From contig NW_026570352.1 of NCBI RefSeq assembly GCF_019649055.1, forward strand, positions 186,001 to 250,000: a stretch of 64,000 bases of DNA, given 5' to 3'. The stretch comes from Paramacrobiotus metropolitanus. Its lineage: Eukaryota; Tardigrada; Eutardigrada; Parachela; Macrobiotidae. Below are positions 45,882 to 57,772 of the stretch, piece by piece. Within the stretch, counting starts at the first letter, position 1. Every line of letters begins with the position of its first letter. The notes below the pieces were generated by a model that was not told where the DNA came from, did not search any database, and saw only the letters and a program-made list of their open reading frames with translations. The translations under genes were made by a program, and so were the position numbers.

Positions 45882-47400
45882 ATGGGTTGCCTTGGGATTG
45901 CCTTTTGGATTACTGCCATTGCAGTGGTCTATGGTATGGCCAAATTTTTGCTAAAATTACTCTAAATGTGCTGCTAAACCAAGAAAACCGCGCCCTATGA
46001 AATTCGCAAGCAATTTCGCACTGTACATCAGTTTTTATAGGTTGATATAATGATATTATACAGTACTAAAGGGTAACCTGTTTTTTCACTAGATATGACA
46101 CTAGTATTTCTCTTTTCTAATATTTTGTCAATTTTGGACTTTATTTGTCATAATTTTAGGTCAGTATCCCCCGTACTCCGCCGGTCCGGCCTACCCGAAT
46201 CCTGGTCAGCCGCCCTTGTATCCCGGTCAGAACCCTGGACCGGTGTACCATCAGTGTTTGCCACGGCCCATTCTGACATGCGGCCCAGATCGTAACTATT
46301 ATGATCCCAATATTGTACGCCAACCCTTCAATTACCCGCTCAAACTATTATTTGTGCTTGTACATAGTTCAGTTATTAAAATATCTTATGTAATGTAAAA
46401 TTATCTTAATGTTTATATCTACGTGCATTTACGGTAATGGTGAGATTGTGATGGTGTTCGAAGTTGAAAGGCACGTGGTACATCTACCGACATCTGCTGA
46501 CCGGCGTTAATGGGATCAACCGCATATACCGCACCACCATCCTGGCTACCACGTCTATGCCGGGTATGACGAATATTCCTGCTGTCGCGCAACGCACCGC
46601 CATTTCCTGGTACCCGACGTCCAATGACACGACGTGCTCGAGTATGGATTTTTTGGGATTCATCGCCTGGAACGGGATCCAGGTTGTGGATGTCTACCAG
46701 GATGTTAGACCCATCAGTACGTACATGTAATAGCATGCATAGATCCTAGCCTTTAATGGGTTACCTGCCTGCCGTACAATAAACAATAGCAACGGCTCAG
46801 TTGTATTTATTTTAGTCGTATTTGCGTAATATTTAAGTGTTTGCATAATATTTGCACAAAATCTAATAATATCACATCAACTAATTTAATTTATTTTTAT
46901 GGGCAAAGTATCATTATATTGCAAAAGCGTCAACACTTAACAATGGTTAATTACGCTGCTCTAAAGGTCAGCTAATAAGCGTATAGGATTTTAATTTACA
47001 GAGCAGATAAATATATACAAGAAAAAAGATGAACGATTTGCACAGTAATTTAATGTTGTCTTTTGCGTCGTTCACAGCTACTCGCACGTACTGCACCGTC
47101 TATCTAAACCAGGACCAAGGTTTATGGATTCTGTACCGCTGCGAACAACCCAACCTGTCCACCCAATCGTGTGACGTACCGCACGTGGATGTCCGTGTGC
47201 GACAGAACCCCAAAGATTTCCCGCCCGGAAAAGCGGCACAAATCGACAATCTGCTCAATCAGCTATTCGGCCCCTTCTGCATTCTGGCTGAACAGATTCC
47301 CTTATGCGAATACACCGCATCCAAGCCCGACTGCCCGGAGAATCCGCCCACACCCGATGAGCAGCGGAAGATTGACGGGATGGCCGCCACTAAAGCATAA
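45882..47400 (+). CDS. Secreted protein with Pro-rich linker, lipocalin-like
   Basis: Four exons join in phase: 45882-45933, 46160-46314, 46464-46716, 47078-47400 (introns 226, 149 and 361 bp), giving about 260 residues. Exon 1 is a signal peptide (MGCLGIAFWITAIAVVYG). Exon 2 is a Tyr/Pro/Gly linker (QYPPYSAGPAYPNPGQPP...). Exon 3 opens LKGTWYIYRHLL, the G-x-W start of lipocalins. Exon 4 has TRTYCTVYLNQDQGLWILYR, resembling the TDYxxY strand, then a helix-like stretch and a Cys-rich tail. Nine cysteines fit an extracellular fold. An alternative 46291/46471 junction is also in frame but loses the Gly. Lipocalins carry small hydrophobic ligands; the assignment is tentative, but the gene model is well supported by phase. 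Confidence 0.65.
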
Positions 47401-48217
47401 AAACGGAATTACAAACGAACCATGTGTTTCTGATGGTGACTTATTTTTGTCTGAGCCATAAAGTATAAAATTATAAGCTTTCACATTTCGTTTACGCATT
47501 TAAGTAGGCTATTTATGGGGATTGGAGAAGCTAAGTTTTTAATTTGTTGCGCTGCGCTAAAACAGTAAATTATATTTACAGTATCTCTCAAAAATTTTAC
47601 ATATTATTTTAGGCTTTCTAAGTACTTAGGCATTAAAGCCCGGTTAAACACAATTACCTACGTGGCTGGCTGGCAAATAAAAACAACAGACGTTTCTGTG
47701 CACATATCGGTGATGTATCATTAATCGGTTAAATATCCGCGTGCACATAATATGCATTACAGGTTTTGTTAATTACATCTGCAATTTGCGGTATCCGCCT
47801 TGATGACATTGTGCACTAAATGTAAGAGTACCGACAAGCCACAGGCCTTCTGACCCTTGCGGCCATGTAATGGACTTTAAAACTACGCAACCAGTAAATA
47901 CTTTACGCACAATATTCCTGCAGATAAACAGCATTCGTGCTTCCATAATATTAACGCGCTTAAAGAGTACTCAAGAGTCAAGATTATTATAAAACCAGAC
48001 CTTACAGCAGTCTTAAGCATGTTCACTTGGGCAGCTTGGTTTGCCCTGTATACATTACGGTCCGTAAGAGTTTTTTGTCAGCTTTCTGGTTTCTGGTTAG
48101 GTTTATCCCGTTTATGTTAAAAGAAGAGCGTGCTATATTAGCAATTTAATCACCGTATATCCAAAACTACTGATTTGAGTTAGCATCGAAATCCAGAGTT
48201 GTTTATCTGCGCATTTC
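47401..48217. other. Intergenic, no gene seen
   Basis: 3' flank of the secreted gene (AATAAA at about 47676) and 5' flank of the next BTB gene. Modules I and II of the first array are not found here. Confidence 0.45.
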
Positions 48218-49683
48218 ATGGCCATGGACCCGCTTTTCGTGACTCCCATATTGCCGGAATGTAAAAATGATACGATAACTATGCAGTACAAAATCCCCAC
48301 CGAACGATTTGTGGAGAGCACGATGTGGGTCGGGTGTCGCTCGTATATTGTTGATATCGATGTCGGGAAACAGCGGGATCATCCTGAGATAAGCGATCAT
48401 ACTTTGAAAGTTTGCATTCATGTGCTGCAGTCCGATGGCCGGGTATTACAGACCATCAGCGTCTTACCGGCCACGAAAGACAAGAACACAGTGGTATCTC
48501 CCGTTCCAGTAGTGGAAGCAACTACCAGGTAAGGCTGTGTTAAATTGGAAATGGTGACTTCGGCGGCGTAACTGGACTGTCTCCTTTGCGAGGAGAGCGC
48601 ACGTTAGCTGATGCACTCAAGCCAAGGGCATATCTGTAATAAAGTTCCTGACGTAACCAAATGCCGGTGCAGCACGGCCGCCCACCAAGGGATGGCAGCC
48701 AGTACTATCACAGAAAGCAGCCGTTGAGCCTTTAACTGTTAAATAATCTGCTGCTTCGGCAGCTGTTTATTATATACCCGTTATTATCCTGTTATTTAAA
48801 ACAGCCTGCTATTTTCTCCGTCGACTCATATGATCCTATCAGTTTATTTATCTATAAAAAACATAAACGTCAACGGTCGAAATTATCTTTATTACTTGTA
48901 GAGAGGACGATGTGCTGTATAATGCAAATACAGTACAGATATAATATAAGAATTTTGTAATTTTTGCCCGAATACAGCGCCTGTAAATTTACTAAAAATA
49001 TATTTATTCAAATTTTCTTAATTGTCTATAACTCGCTTAACAGGATTTTATCCATTAGGGGAATATGTGTGAATGAGAATGCTTACGCACTTGGCCAAGC
49101 GGGACACCTGGATTCCGCTCAATCCCTACAGTGGCTCATCAAAGCAGTTCAGAATCCCAGTTTGGCTTATGTATTAGATAAAGCAAACGGACAGTTGATC
49201 CACGTCATTGTTACTTATCGCACCATAAATAACCGCACCACACTGAAAAACCTCCTGGACACTAGACTACTAACCGATTGCACGCTGGTCTCTAGCGAGG
49301 GAACCCAGTTTCCCGCCCATCGCGCCATCTTGGCGGCTCAGTCGCCGGTCTTTGCCGCCATGTTTCAGAATGACACCAGCGAGAAGGCCAACGGGACTTG
49401 TAACATCATCGATTTCGAAGGAGACATTCTACAGCTGCTGGTCCGTTACGCGTATACCCGGGAATTATCTGCTGAAGACGGTGGGAAACAAATCGTCAAA
49501 CTGTGGTGCGCCGCTGACAAGTATGATATTCCGGAGCTGCGTAACGCGTGCGAAGATCTGATGGTGGCATCTGTCAAGAAAGAAAACGCTCTGGAGTATT
49601 TCCTATTCGCTCGTGAGCGAGGTCTGCAGGAGCTGCAAAAGAAAGCCGGCATCTGTATCGGGAATAATCCACTGCATGTTTGA
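48218..49683 (+). CDS. BTB adaptor protein, second clade, copy 1
   Basis: Exons 48218-48528 and 49044-49683 with a 515-bp phase-2 intron (GTAAGG...TTAACAG). Exon 1 is a shorter version of the array domain: TMQYKIPTERFVEST, VGKQRDHPEISDHTLKV, VLQSDGRVL, ending VVEATTR. Exon 2 is 640 bp, with LIHVIVTYRTINNRTTLKNL, BTB (LLTDCTLVSSEGTQFPAHRA; AAQSPVFAAMFQNDTSEKA; YAYTREL; KYDIPELRNACEDLM), ending IGNNPLHV. The domain order and intron phase equal the first array, so the two clades share ancestry. Family role: CUL3 substrate adaptor. The frame is intact. Confidence 0.85.
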
Positions 49684-50361
49684 ATCGGCGCTCTTCACTG
49701 TCTTTTTATTAAAATAATTGAACTGAGTGGAATTTAACTCAGTGACATGGTATGTGATTTGTCTTTGTTAGCCTTTTTTCAATAATTGCTGAACAGATAC
49801 TAACAGTCGCTATGACATACTGCTGTTTTGTGCGACGGGAGCGTTGGATTGATTATTATAGGTGCAGAATAACATTTTCTATACTTGTCTGTATACATTC
49901 GCGGCGAATGATTTTGCACTAGTTCTGCGGCTGCTAGTGCGCCTCTGTTTCTGACCTTTTATTTCTCGACTGTTGTTACATTTTAACCCGTTAATGAAAA
50001 ACTGAACTCTGCTCGTTGTTAACTGAGTTTTACTCCATCTTGCATTACAAAACGGTGAAAACACTCAGTTCTGTTTGGCAAATTACTTCAGTAAACCCAA
50101 AGCAGCTAGCACACATCCCTCATTCCCTCTACAGTAGAATACTCAGCGAAACGCGCTCACCAAGGTCCTAAGACGTTTCATAATAGGTGGAGTAAGTTTA
50201 CTGGAAAGTGGAAGCGTATTTATTCTTGCTAGTGGCATCGGCATTCGTTTCTTTTCAAAATCGTTTTCTCTGGGTGAATTAGTGATACAGGAGCCGGAAG
50301 ACGTCATCATGCAGTACAGACTGTACAGCCAATCATCGAAAATTTCACGGATCTTTATAGA
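49684..50361. other. Intergenic, no gene seen
   Basis: Convergent spacer between the BTB gene and the HSP70-like sequence. Nothing recognised. Confidence 0.5.
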
Positions 50362-52236
50362 CTAGGATAGTATTAAATGAAGCATCTGGGACCACCTTTC
50401 GTAATCCGTCAGAGGCAACAATAAATCTTCTGTGCTACGCAACCACATAGTCAGAGTTTTAATTCGACTGGCTCTAATATGGTCATCATGCGCTATATCT
50501 TCCTTGGCACGGTCCAATGCTTTTTCTAAAGCTTCTTTAGCCTTCTGCGTCTTCCCCTCGTCCAACGTTTTATAATACAGCTCTGTCAAGTTTTTATCGT
50601 CGCACAAGAAGACTTCCCGGCCCTTTCTGGGACCTTCCACCGCGGAAACTGTCACTATTCGCCCGCGATCGATTGCGAATTTTACAGTCACACGTGGGCG
50701 GCTTTTAGGAGCCGGTGCTATACCCGAAAACCTGTAGACGCTAATGAAGTTTTCGGAACTTTCAAAAGCAATTACGAATGTAATGTCAATGAAGTGCTGA
50801 TTGTCGGTACACGTTGTGCATTCCATTTCTTTTTTCCACCGGCAAATGACTTCCTTTAGGTAGACGCATCATCGTATTATTTGGTGCTTCACCTGGAATG
50901 TGCGCTATAAACAGAAAGGCGGGTCGTTCTACTACTTCAATTTTTTCCCTAGCTTCGCTTGATTCACTGAAAGCTGCTACTAGGGCAGCTCCTTCCGCAA
51001 CGGCAGTCTTTGGATCAACCGTCACATGTATGTGCATTACAGGAAAGATTTCTGTTAAGACATCGGTGATTTGAGGAACGAACCGCCCACATCCCACGAT
51101 GACCACGTCCGCGACATCGGTCGGTGTCAGCCCTGCTTTTTTGTTGCACTTTCTGCACTGGTGCGATAATTTTGTGAAATAAATCAACACACGTAGTGGC
51201 CAGCATTGGCTGGGTTATGGTTGTTGAAAAACTGCTTCCGCCAAGCATAGGTATATGGAATCTTTATGACCAGACGATCAGGTCCATTGATCTGCTTACA
51301 TGCGGATATCAAGAGCTGTTCAAACGGTTCGTTAATGATTAAATCATCGCTGTAAATATTCTCGATAATCCCTCTCACATGCACTAAAATCCGCTTGTCG
51401 ATATCGTGTTCCCCTAGGCAACTAGTGTAATGATACGAGCACAGTTTAACCTGAGTTGAGTTCGGTGTGGATTTAATAACCGATTTATCCACTCTCACAA
51501 TGAAAACTGCGAGGTAATATCGATTGAAATCCAGCACCAAGACGTTTGTTTTCGTAAGGGAAAGCTCTCAATGTATGGCATGACTGCAGCAAGTGGGTCG
51601 TCAAGGATCCGCACCGTTTTCATCCCCGCCATGGCCGCAGCCAGTTTTGTGGCCTGGCGTTGTGCGATAGAAAAGTACGTTGGAACGGTTATCACAATGC
51701 TCTCTACCTGACCCTTGCTTACAGCTGGCCCACATTCAGCAAGACGCATCAGATACGAAAGGAACTCTGAAGTTATTTCCTCTGTTGAATAATTTACAGT
51801 TTCTTCACGCTCCTTTACCGTGATTCTTAAACTTCCTTGTTCATTGGTGATATCATACAACAAATTGTCTCTTTGTTCAAATTGCATCTCCATCGTGGAA
51901 TTGCAGCCCAAGAAGACGATTTATGAGGTAAATGCAATTTTTCGGATCTATTTCCTGGTAATCCACTGCTTCTTGACCGCAAAGTATTTTTGTTTTGTAG
52001 TCGGTGGCTTGGTCGAAGGCTACAAAAGTCGGAATTACCAAATCATTCTGGTGTGCTTCCGTGATCGTTGTTGACCCGCCATCCCGGTGCATTACAACGC
52101 TGCTGGTATCCAACCCGAAACGAATACCCACAGCGATGTCTTCAAGAGGTCCATTTCGCTCATTCGGCATGCTTAAATGTAGCAAATTCTGAAGTAATTC
52201 AGCGGACATGATTCTGTGAGAACTCGCAATTTTTAA
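50362..52236 (-). pseudogene. HSP70-like chaperone part, about five frameshifts
   Basis: Minus strand, same phase as the kinase at its start. It shows HSP70 order across shifting frames: AVGIRFGLDTSSVV (GIDLGTT position, degenerate), NDLVIPTFVAFD, INRLLGLQF, SIVITVPTYFSIAQRQATKL, LDDPLAAVM, VLVLDFNR, LISACKQINGPDR, VADVVIVGCGRFVPQITDVL, VDPKTAVAEGAALVAAF, GIAPAPKSRPRVTVKFAIDR and a helical lid to DYERWSQMLHLILS. The shifts lie near 51890, 51530, 51235, 51150 and 50835; the last two coincide with six-A runs. The ATP-binding signatures are already weak, so it is likely a decayed member of a divergent HSP70 lineage. Uncorrected assembly errors could explain part of it. Confidence 0.82.
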
Positions 52237-53199
52237 TCACAGTGATATGCATTCAGCCAGCTGTACCGGCAAGGAAAGAGCAGTTAATGGCGCATAGCCG
52301 TCCACAATGTGCGCAACATATTGACTATTATTCATTTCGTCGATGTCAAGTATTCCTTTTGGAGCTCGGTATAATCTTCTCTTCGTATTCCCTGTAGCGC
52401 TGTCCATCAACTCAAGTATGACACATCCCACACTCCATACATCGGTCTTACGACCCACTTTGTCTAACATCGGTAAGCTCAGATATTTTTTCAGCATTTC
52501 TGGTGACATATACCGGGGCGTTCCACGGATATTGCCAATGTCTCCAGAACAGGTGGCACTCTGTTGCATTTGCACTAAATCATCTAGATCCCCGAGCACC
52601 AGTCTGTTATGGTTGCCCAGCCGGTGGACCAATACGTTTCCCGGCTTGATATCACCGTGGATGATATTGTGCAAGTGGAGATGGCTCACACCTTCGGCGA
52701 TCTCAATAGCATATCGAAGGGCTGTTTGCAAGTCTGCAATTTTTGCGGTTTTCAGGAGGCCCGCCAGATCCCCTTCTAAAATCAGTAATTACAAGATGTA
52801 AGAAAACGAAAAAAAAACAGATAAACGAAAAAACATACCGGTATAATAATCCATCAAGAGTTTGACAGATACCCCGTCAGATGTTGAGGACCTGGCAATA
52901 CTAATTTGGTGATAATGTATGAGGCGGTCGTGTTGAAAAGTTAACAACAACTCCATTCGGCGTTTCCAGCTGTTCCAATTTTCCGTTGTGGCCATTACTT
53001 CGGACTCGTTGTGCAGCGGAATTACTTTGACCGCCATAGTTTCGCTACCGGTAAAACCACCGGGATTCGTTATTGTCACTCTGTAAACCATACCACACGT
53101 ACCTCGACCAATGTAGTCCTCATCCCCATAAATGTACCGACACACCTTTCCAAAAGTATCTGACTTAACTTCCGATTTCAGTATATCATCGGTCGGCAT
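52237..53199 (-). CDS. Ser/Thr protein kinase domain (N-terminal part of a kinase-HSP70 frame)
   Basis: Exons 53199-52839 and 52775-52237, with a 63-bp phase-1 intron (GTATGT...TTTTAG). Kinase landmarks: glycine loop IGRGTCGMVYRV, MAVKVI (Lys), ELLLTFQHDRLIHYHQ, YAIEIAEGVSHLHLHNIIHG, catalytic loop HGDIKPGN (HGD instead of HRD), GDLDD at the DFG position (DLD, no Gly), GTPRYMSPEM, and DVWSVGCVILELMD. The last two look STE11- or NEK-like. Activity is uncertain because of the altered DFG. The frame stops at a TGA (52239-52237) right where helix alpha-H should be, and the codons after the TGA (SSHRIMSAELLQNLLHLS) look like the missing C-lobe end, leading straight into the HSP70-like part. Confidence 0.82.
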
Positions 53200-54759
53200 T
53201 TCTGCTCATAAAATACACATGAAATTAACAGATCGGAAAAGTGTTGGTGTAGAGATGGCACTCGATAAAACTATTTTTAAAGCAGCGATTGTGTGGTTTT
53301 GAAGGTGCAAACCAAAGCAAGAATTATTTACGCTTGCCTATCTTTTGTTGGCCGGACGAAAATCCACCACGCTCGCTTTCACACTGACATACTTTACAGC
53401 TATTCTGCCGATTGATATTAAGATTAAGTAAATACGATTATCATTCAAAACACTGCCTGCACAAACAGAAAAGACCACAGGCACAAGATAGAGTGATAAC
53501 TGCACCTTTGACTCCGTGCACTAAAGTACTCCTGTTCCGTCCACCACCCCAAGTACAATTCAGTGGTACAGCTTTTCTCGTCCTCTACGTTATTCTATGG
53601 ACGGAAATGGGAAAGAACTTCGATGCATGTTTTCGGCACCATATTTTGGCAATACGTAGACAAAAAGATTAGATATGGAGGTGATACTGTTGTGAATATA
53701 TGCAGTACTACAAGTATCTAAAGAAGTGGATCCAGAGACTGACTGCACATACAACATAATTCCCACTTATTTTGAGCCGCCATTTACTGAGAGCAGTAGC
53801 TTTTTCCGAAACACTAACGGAACTTGGAGAAAATAATTTTAATGTAAACGAAATCAAGCGGACAGTAAAATTAAATCCGATTTGGACCAACAAGTGCAAG
53901 TAGTGAAGGGGAGTTCCGGAAAAGGGTGTGGACGTAGTTCATGATCAAGAAAGTGCAGTAGTGCGTCACAGTTAGCTGCGGACAGCGAACGCCGGAAGTA
54001 CGCAGTTCTCGAAGAATGGTTTAAATAATTTGCTCGCTCGCCGTAGAGGCATTCGTGCCGTTCACAACCTTTAATGTTGAATCATTAAAGGTTTTGTGAT
54101 CGCGCATACGCTTCACTAGTGTTTCAATGGCCAATGTCAAATAAATAATATGTCGGTTTACCGGTAATTATCGTGATGCGGTAGGTTCGGTACGTAAGGG
54201 GATGCGGTCAAAGCATATGAAATCATACTGCCGCATGAGCTGCCTGATATGTCCGGGCCAGTCCGGCCGGCCAGGCAAACTGGGGAAATACAGATGTAAT
54301 AACAGTACAGTAATCGGAATCGCAATGGTGGCGGCACCACAAACGCTTCGGGTGTGGCTTTGTTACTGCTGTCTATCTCTATACCCCGCGCATATATAGA
54401 CATAAATTAGCTGCCCGACAATTTCGCATTCGTCCAGCAATTAAGTGGGTCGAGGCGTCATGCTGCTCTACTACCATGTAGAGTTTATACGCCATTGGTG
54501 CGAATTCACAAAGAACTGCATGTCAGATCGATGTTTCCACTTTCCAGTACTGCGAAGACCGCACAGTGTATCAGTGCTGCTACTACGAAGAAAAAGTGTG
54601 ATGCTACAGTATTTGGCTGTTTATAATTTCTCTTTTCAAGTTTTTAAACGGTTGATAGATTATTAGCGGGTTCGCGGGGATTATTGGTTTATAATCGCGG
54701 GTTCATCTGGTGTCCATTCAAAACTCTCAACTATTGCTAATTGTGACGGCAGCTTTAAG
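53200..54759. other. Intergenic, no gene seen
   Basis: 5' side of the kinase and of the second-clade BTB copy 2 (divergent arrangement), so both promoters should lie here. No motif could be assigned. A TTTAATG/CATTAAA short inverted repeat is near 54069-54092. Confidence 0.45.
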
Positions 54760-56406
54760 ATGGACGAGGCACCAGAAAGCTGCCTACCACGACGTACATC
54801 AACGTTGACGCTACAGTACATAATTCCTACAACCAAGTTTGTGACGGCGCACTCGCCAAGTCGCCGGCGCCACTCCACCCAAATCCATGTGGGAAAGCAG
54901 CGAGATTATCCTGAGATCCCCGAATGCACCTTGGAGGTTCAGATTGATGTGATGCAGTCCGATGGTGCTGTGATGACCTGGGTAACGCCTAACGAATGTG
55001 ATGAGTTTCGGAAGTTTTTAAAGGAGGCCACCGTCCGGTACGAATAACATATTTTACTTTTTTAATGCCATGCTTAGCCCGCACTTGCAGCAGAAGTTGA
55101 GCTGAAACTGCTACATACAAAGCCAGGCTGAAAGTAAACCCGCGAAATAAACTGACTGCATAGTGTGCTCAATTTAAATAAAAATTATCGTAGTAAAGTG
55201 GTTTCGATAATGTGACAGAGAGTGTGCATTCAATGCATCCACCAATTGTCGCATAAATCCTTATTGTTTCGTCCCTGGAGCAAGAGGCGCATTTATCGTA
55301 GAAACCACGGCGCAACGTGGCATAGTTTATTCAGTGACTCAAGCTCATGTGTTTGACAATCCGCCCACACTTCCGGTGTTCTTGCTTGTATTTACATACT
55401 CCGCCAAAAATTGCGCAGAATAAACGTGCGATGCAAACTATAAAATTCAAGACGACAAAATTATATGGTTTCTTAGAAGCAAAGCGTAAAACAACAGTGT
55501 CTAATATACTGTACATTCAAATTTCAATAACCTAACTGATCATTACTTCTGTAACTAATTTTTCTTCTGTGATTTCTTCTCTCTTTTCTTCGCTCGTGCA
55601 GTCGTGTTTTTTTGACAACTCACAGAAGTGAACATACGCATTGCGCACTACTTTCCTGCCGACTGCAGAGATACCGATTAGAAAACAACCGCTGTAACAC
55701 AAACTGGTGAAACCGCGACAGTTTTCCCAATCATACATTTTCGTGCACTTTATTCAATGTTCAATGTAGGTGCGACTCCGTGGAAGGGATCGTTCAGGAT
55801 CCCAGTGCTACTATGAAACGTCTCATTACACCGATTGGCGCGATTGGGAGTCAGCACCGGTCCTATTGGCTGAACACTGGCGGTATGTGGCCTACAGGTG
55901 CTCCAAAGCCGTGCGTATGCGTAACCCTGGTACTCGAGGTCATCCATCCGCCAGCAATTCTGCAGCATTTGCACCGGCTGTACGATACGGGTGTCCTGAC
56001 GGATTGTACATTGGTGTCCAGTGACGGAGCAACGATTCCGGCTCATCGCGTCATTTTAGCGGCACAGTCGCCGGTTTTTGCTGCCATGTTCCAGGGCGAT
56101 ACGCTGGAGAGAGCTACTGGGACATGCAACATCAAGGATTTCGACGGGAAAACGATGCAGCTACTTGTACGTTACGCCTACAACCGGGATATGTCATGCG
56201 AAGGTGACGAACAACTGAATAAATTGTGGCACGCTGCCGACAAGTACGATATGCAGGATTTACGGGATGCTTGTGAACGTTGGATGGTGGCAATGGTTAA
56301 AAAGGAAAATGCCTTTGAATATTTTCTTTTCGCTCGTGAACGAGGCCTGCCGGCGCTGCAGAAGAAGGCAGGCTCGTGTATTGGAAATGATCCTTTGAAT
56401 GTTTGA
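54760..56406 (+). CDS. BTB adaptor protein, second clade, copy 2
   Basis: Exons 54760-55037 and 55770-56406 with a 732-bp phase-2 intron (donor GTACGA, acceptor AATGTAG). Exon 1 is the shortest of the family: LTLQYIIPTTKFVTA, HVGKQRDYPEIPECTLEVQI, VMQSDGAVM. Exon 2, 637 bp, reads CVCVTLVLEVIHPPAILQHL, then BTB (VLTDCTLVSSDGATIPAHRV; AAQSPVFAAMFQGDTLERAT; YAYNRDMS; KYDMQDLRDACERWM), ending IGNDPLNV. It is clearly sister to 48218-49683. The frame is intact; family role CUL3 adaptor. Confidence 0.82.
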
Positions 56407-57772
56407 ATTTTCTCTCAGTTATTACATAACCGCATGTGTTTTGGTGGAGAAACTGACGTGATGATTATTATTTGCTGACTATTGCGGAAACATAACGAAA
56501 GTATTGTGACAATAGAAATTTGATTATGCCTCCAGTATAAGTGTTACGAGCTTTCCTTTTTTCTCATTTATTCGCTGTTCCTATTATTACGGTTTTAATA
56601 ATCTCTATTTCCTATAGAAGTACGCTTGATCGATCGGATTTACGGGAAAATTTGTTTTAACAAACTAATAGAATTTACAAGTTTTGCTTGTTGTCTATTT
56701 TGCTTTTTCTTGCGATCGTTGTTTTTGTGTGTACTGTGTACATGCTAATACACAGGCATCTCTCTGGCGTGTACGTATCTGCATAACGTTGCTGAATTGA
56801 AATAAAATGATTGGGTGTGCCATACGTTGTCACAGGTGTACACGCCATTCTGCCTTCGGTCAGCGTTGCTGCTGACCGTGCCAGCGTTTCCAGCATTAAC
56901 AGCCGACAGATCGTTTTACGGTAAGTTTAGCATTTCACCAACCTTGATAATAATCGTATTTCAGTGTTTTAAACTTTACTAAGTGTCAAATTGTTCATGT
57001 GAAGTTTGAGTCCCGTCCGTGTGGTTCTTTCCCTTCTGCGGTTATTACGAGTACTTACTGCACAATACGGCGTGCGCAGCACATCCCATTTTTGTGAGTT
57101 TGCTTGTCCGCTCATACGTGTGCAACCTAAGAAGGCATTGGACCTTAGTAATTATTATTAGCTGCCACGTGTTACATAACATTTCGAATAATAAAATTCC
57201 ACCATCCGCAGCGTTTGTAACCTTGTATTGTCTGGTGGTCGCAGCACAGCCTTTTTTCAAATTTTCCGTGTGTAATCCCGGCGCATGCGCTTAATTGTCC
57301 TTGCACCCGTGCATTTGCGGCTTCTGTAAAACTGATTGATGGTTACTTCTGCTTATAGTTATTGTTTCTGTACTTCTGCTTACTTCTTTTTTTTGTAGAT
57401 TACCATCAGATTTGAAATTGCTGTGAAGGACTGAAGCTGTAACGTTGACAAAGTCAATTAACAAATTTAGCTACGCTGAACTGGGTAACAGCTTGGCGAA
57501 TTGTTTTATTGAAAGTACAATTACGAGGGCGGTTTCGTTATAGGGCTGTAATAAACGAACACAGCATCAAAGCCTGTATTATAGGAGCGGGTATTATTTT
57601 TGGAAAGAAGTGTTGTTTCTGTTATCCAAATATTTCGGGACCTTGTTATTTCTTATGGCTATCGTTGCTAAAACCATCTGGCTGAAACGTTCAAAACACT
57701 TGGCATTATAGTATTATACAGGAGCCGCGAAATGCTGTCATAGCGCCACAATACCGTAAGTCTTTTTAAAAA
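56407..57772. other. Intergenic, no gene seen
   Basis: Convergent spacer between BTB copy 2 and the second HSP70-like copy. Nothing recognised. Confidence 0.5.

Noticed and set aside
46419-46736. 105-codon minus frame opposite exon 3 of the secreted gene
   Set aside because: Shadow of the plus-strand exon, whose phase-consistent splicing is stronger evidence.
51184-51540. Short introns explaining the HSP70-like frame changes
   Set aside because: The open frames overlap at the junctions, so no sequence is available to be removed. Indels explain them better.
52210-52236. 27-nt intron between kinase and HSP70-like part
   Set aside because: Shorter than any spliceosomal intron in the window (minimum 63 bp). 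Reading straight through completes the kinase C-lobe.
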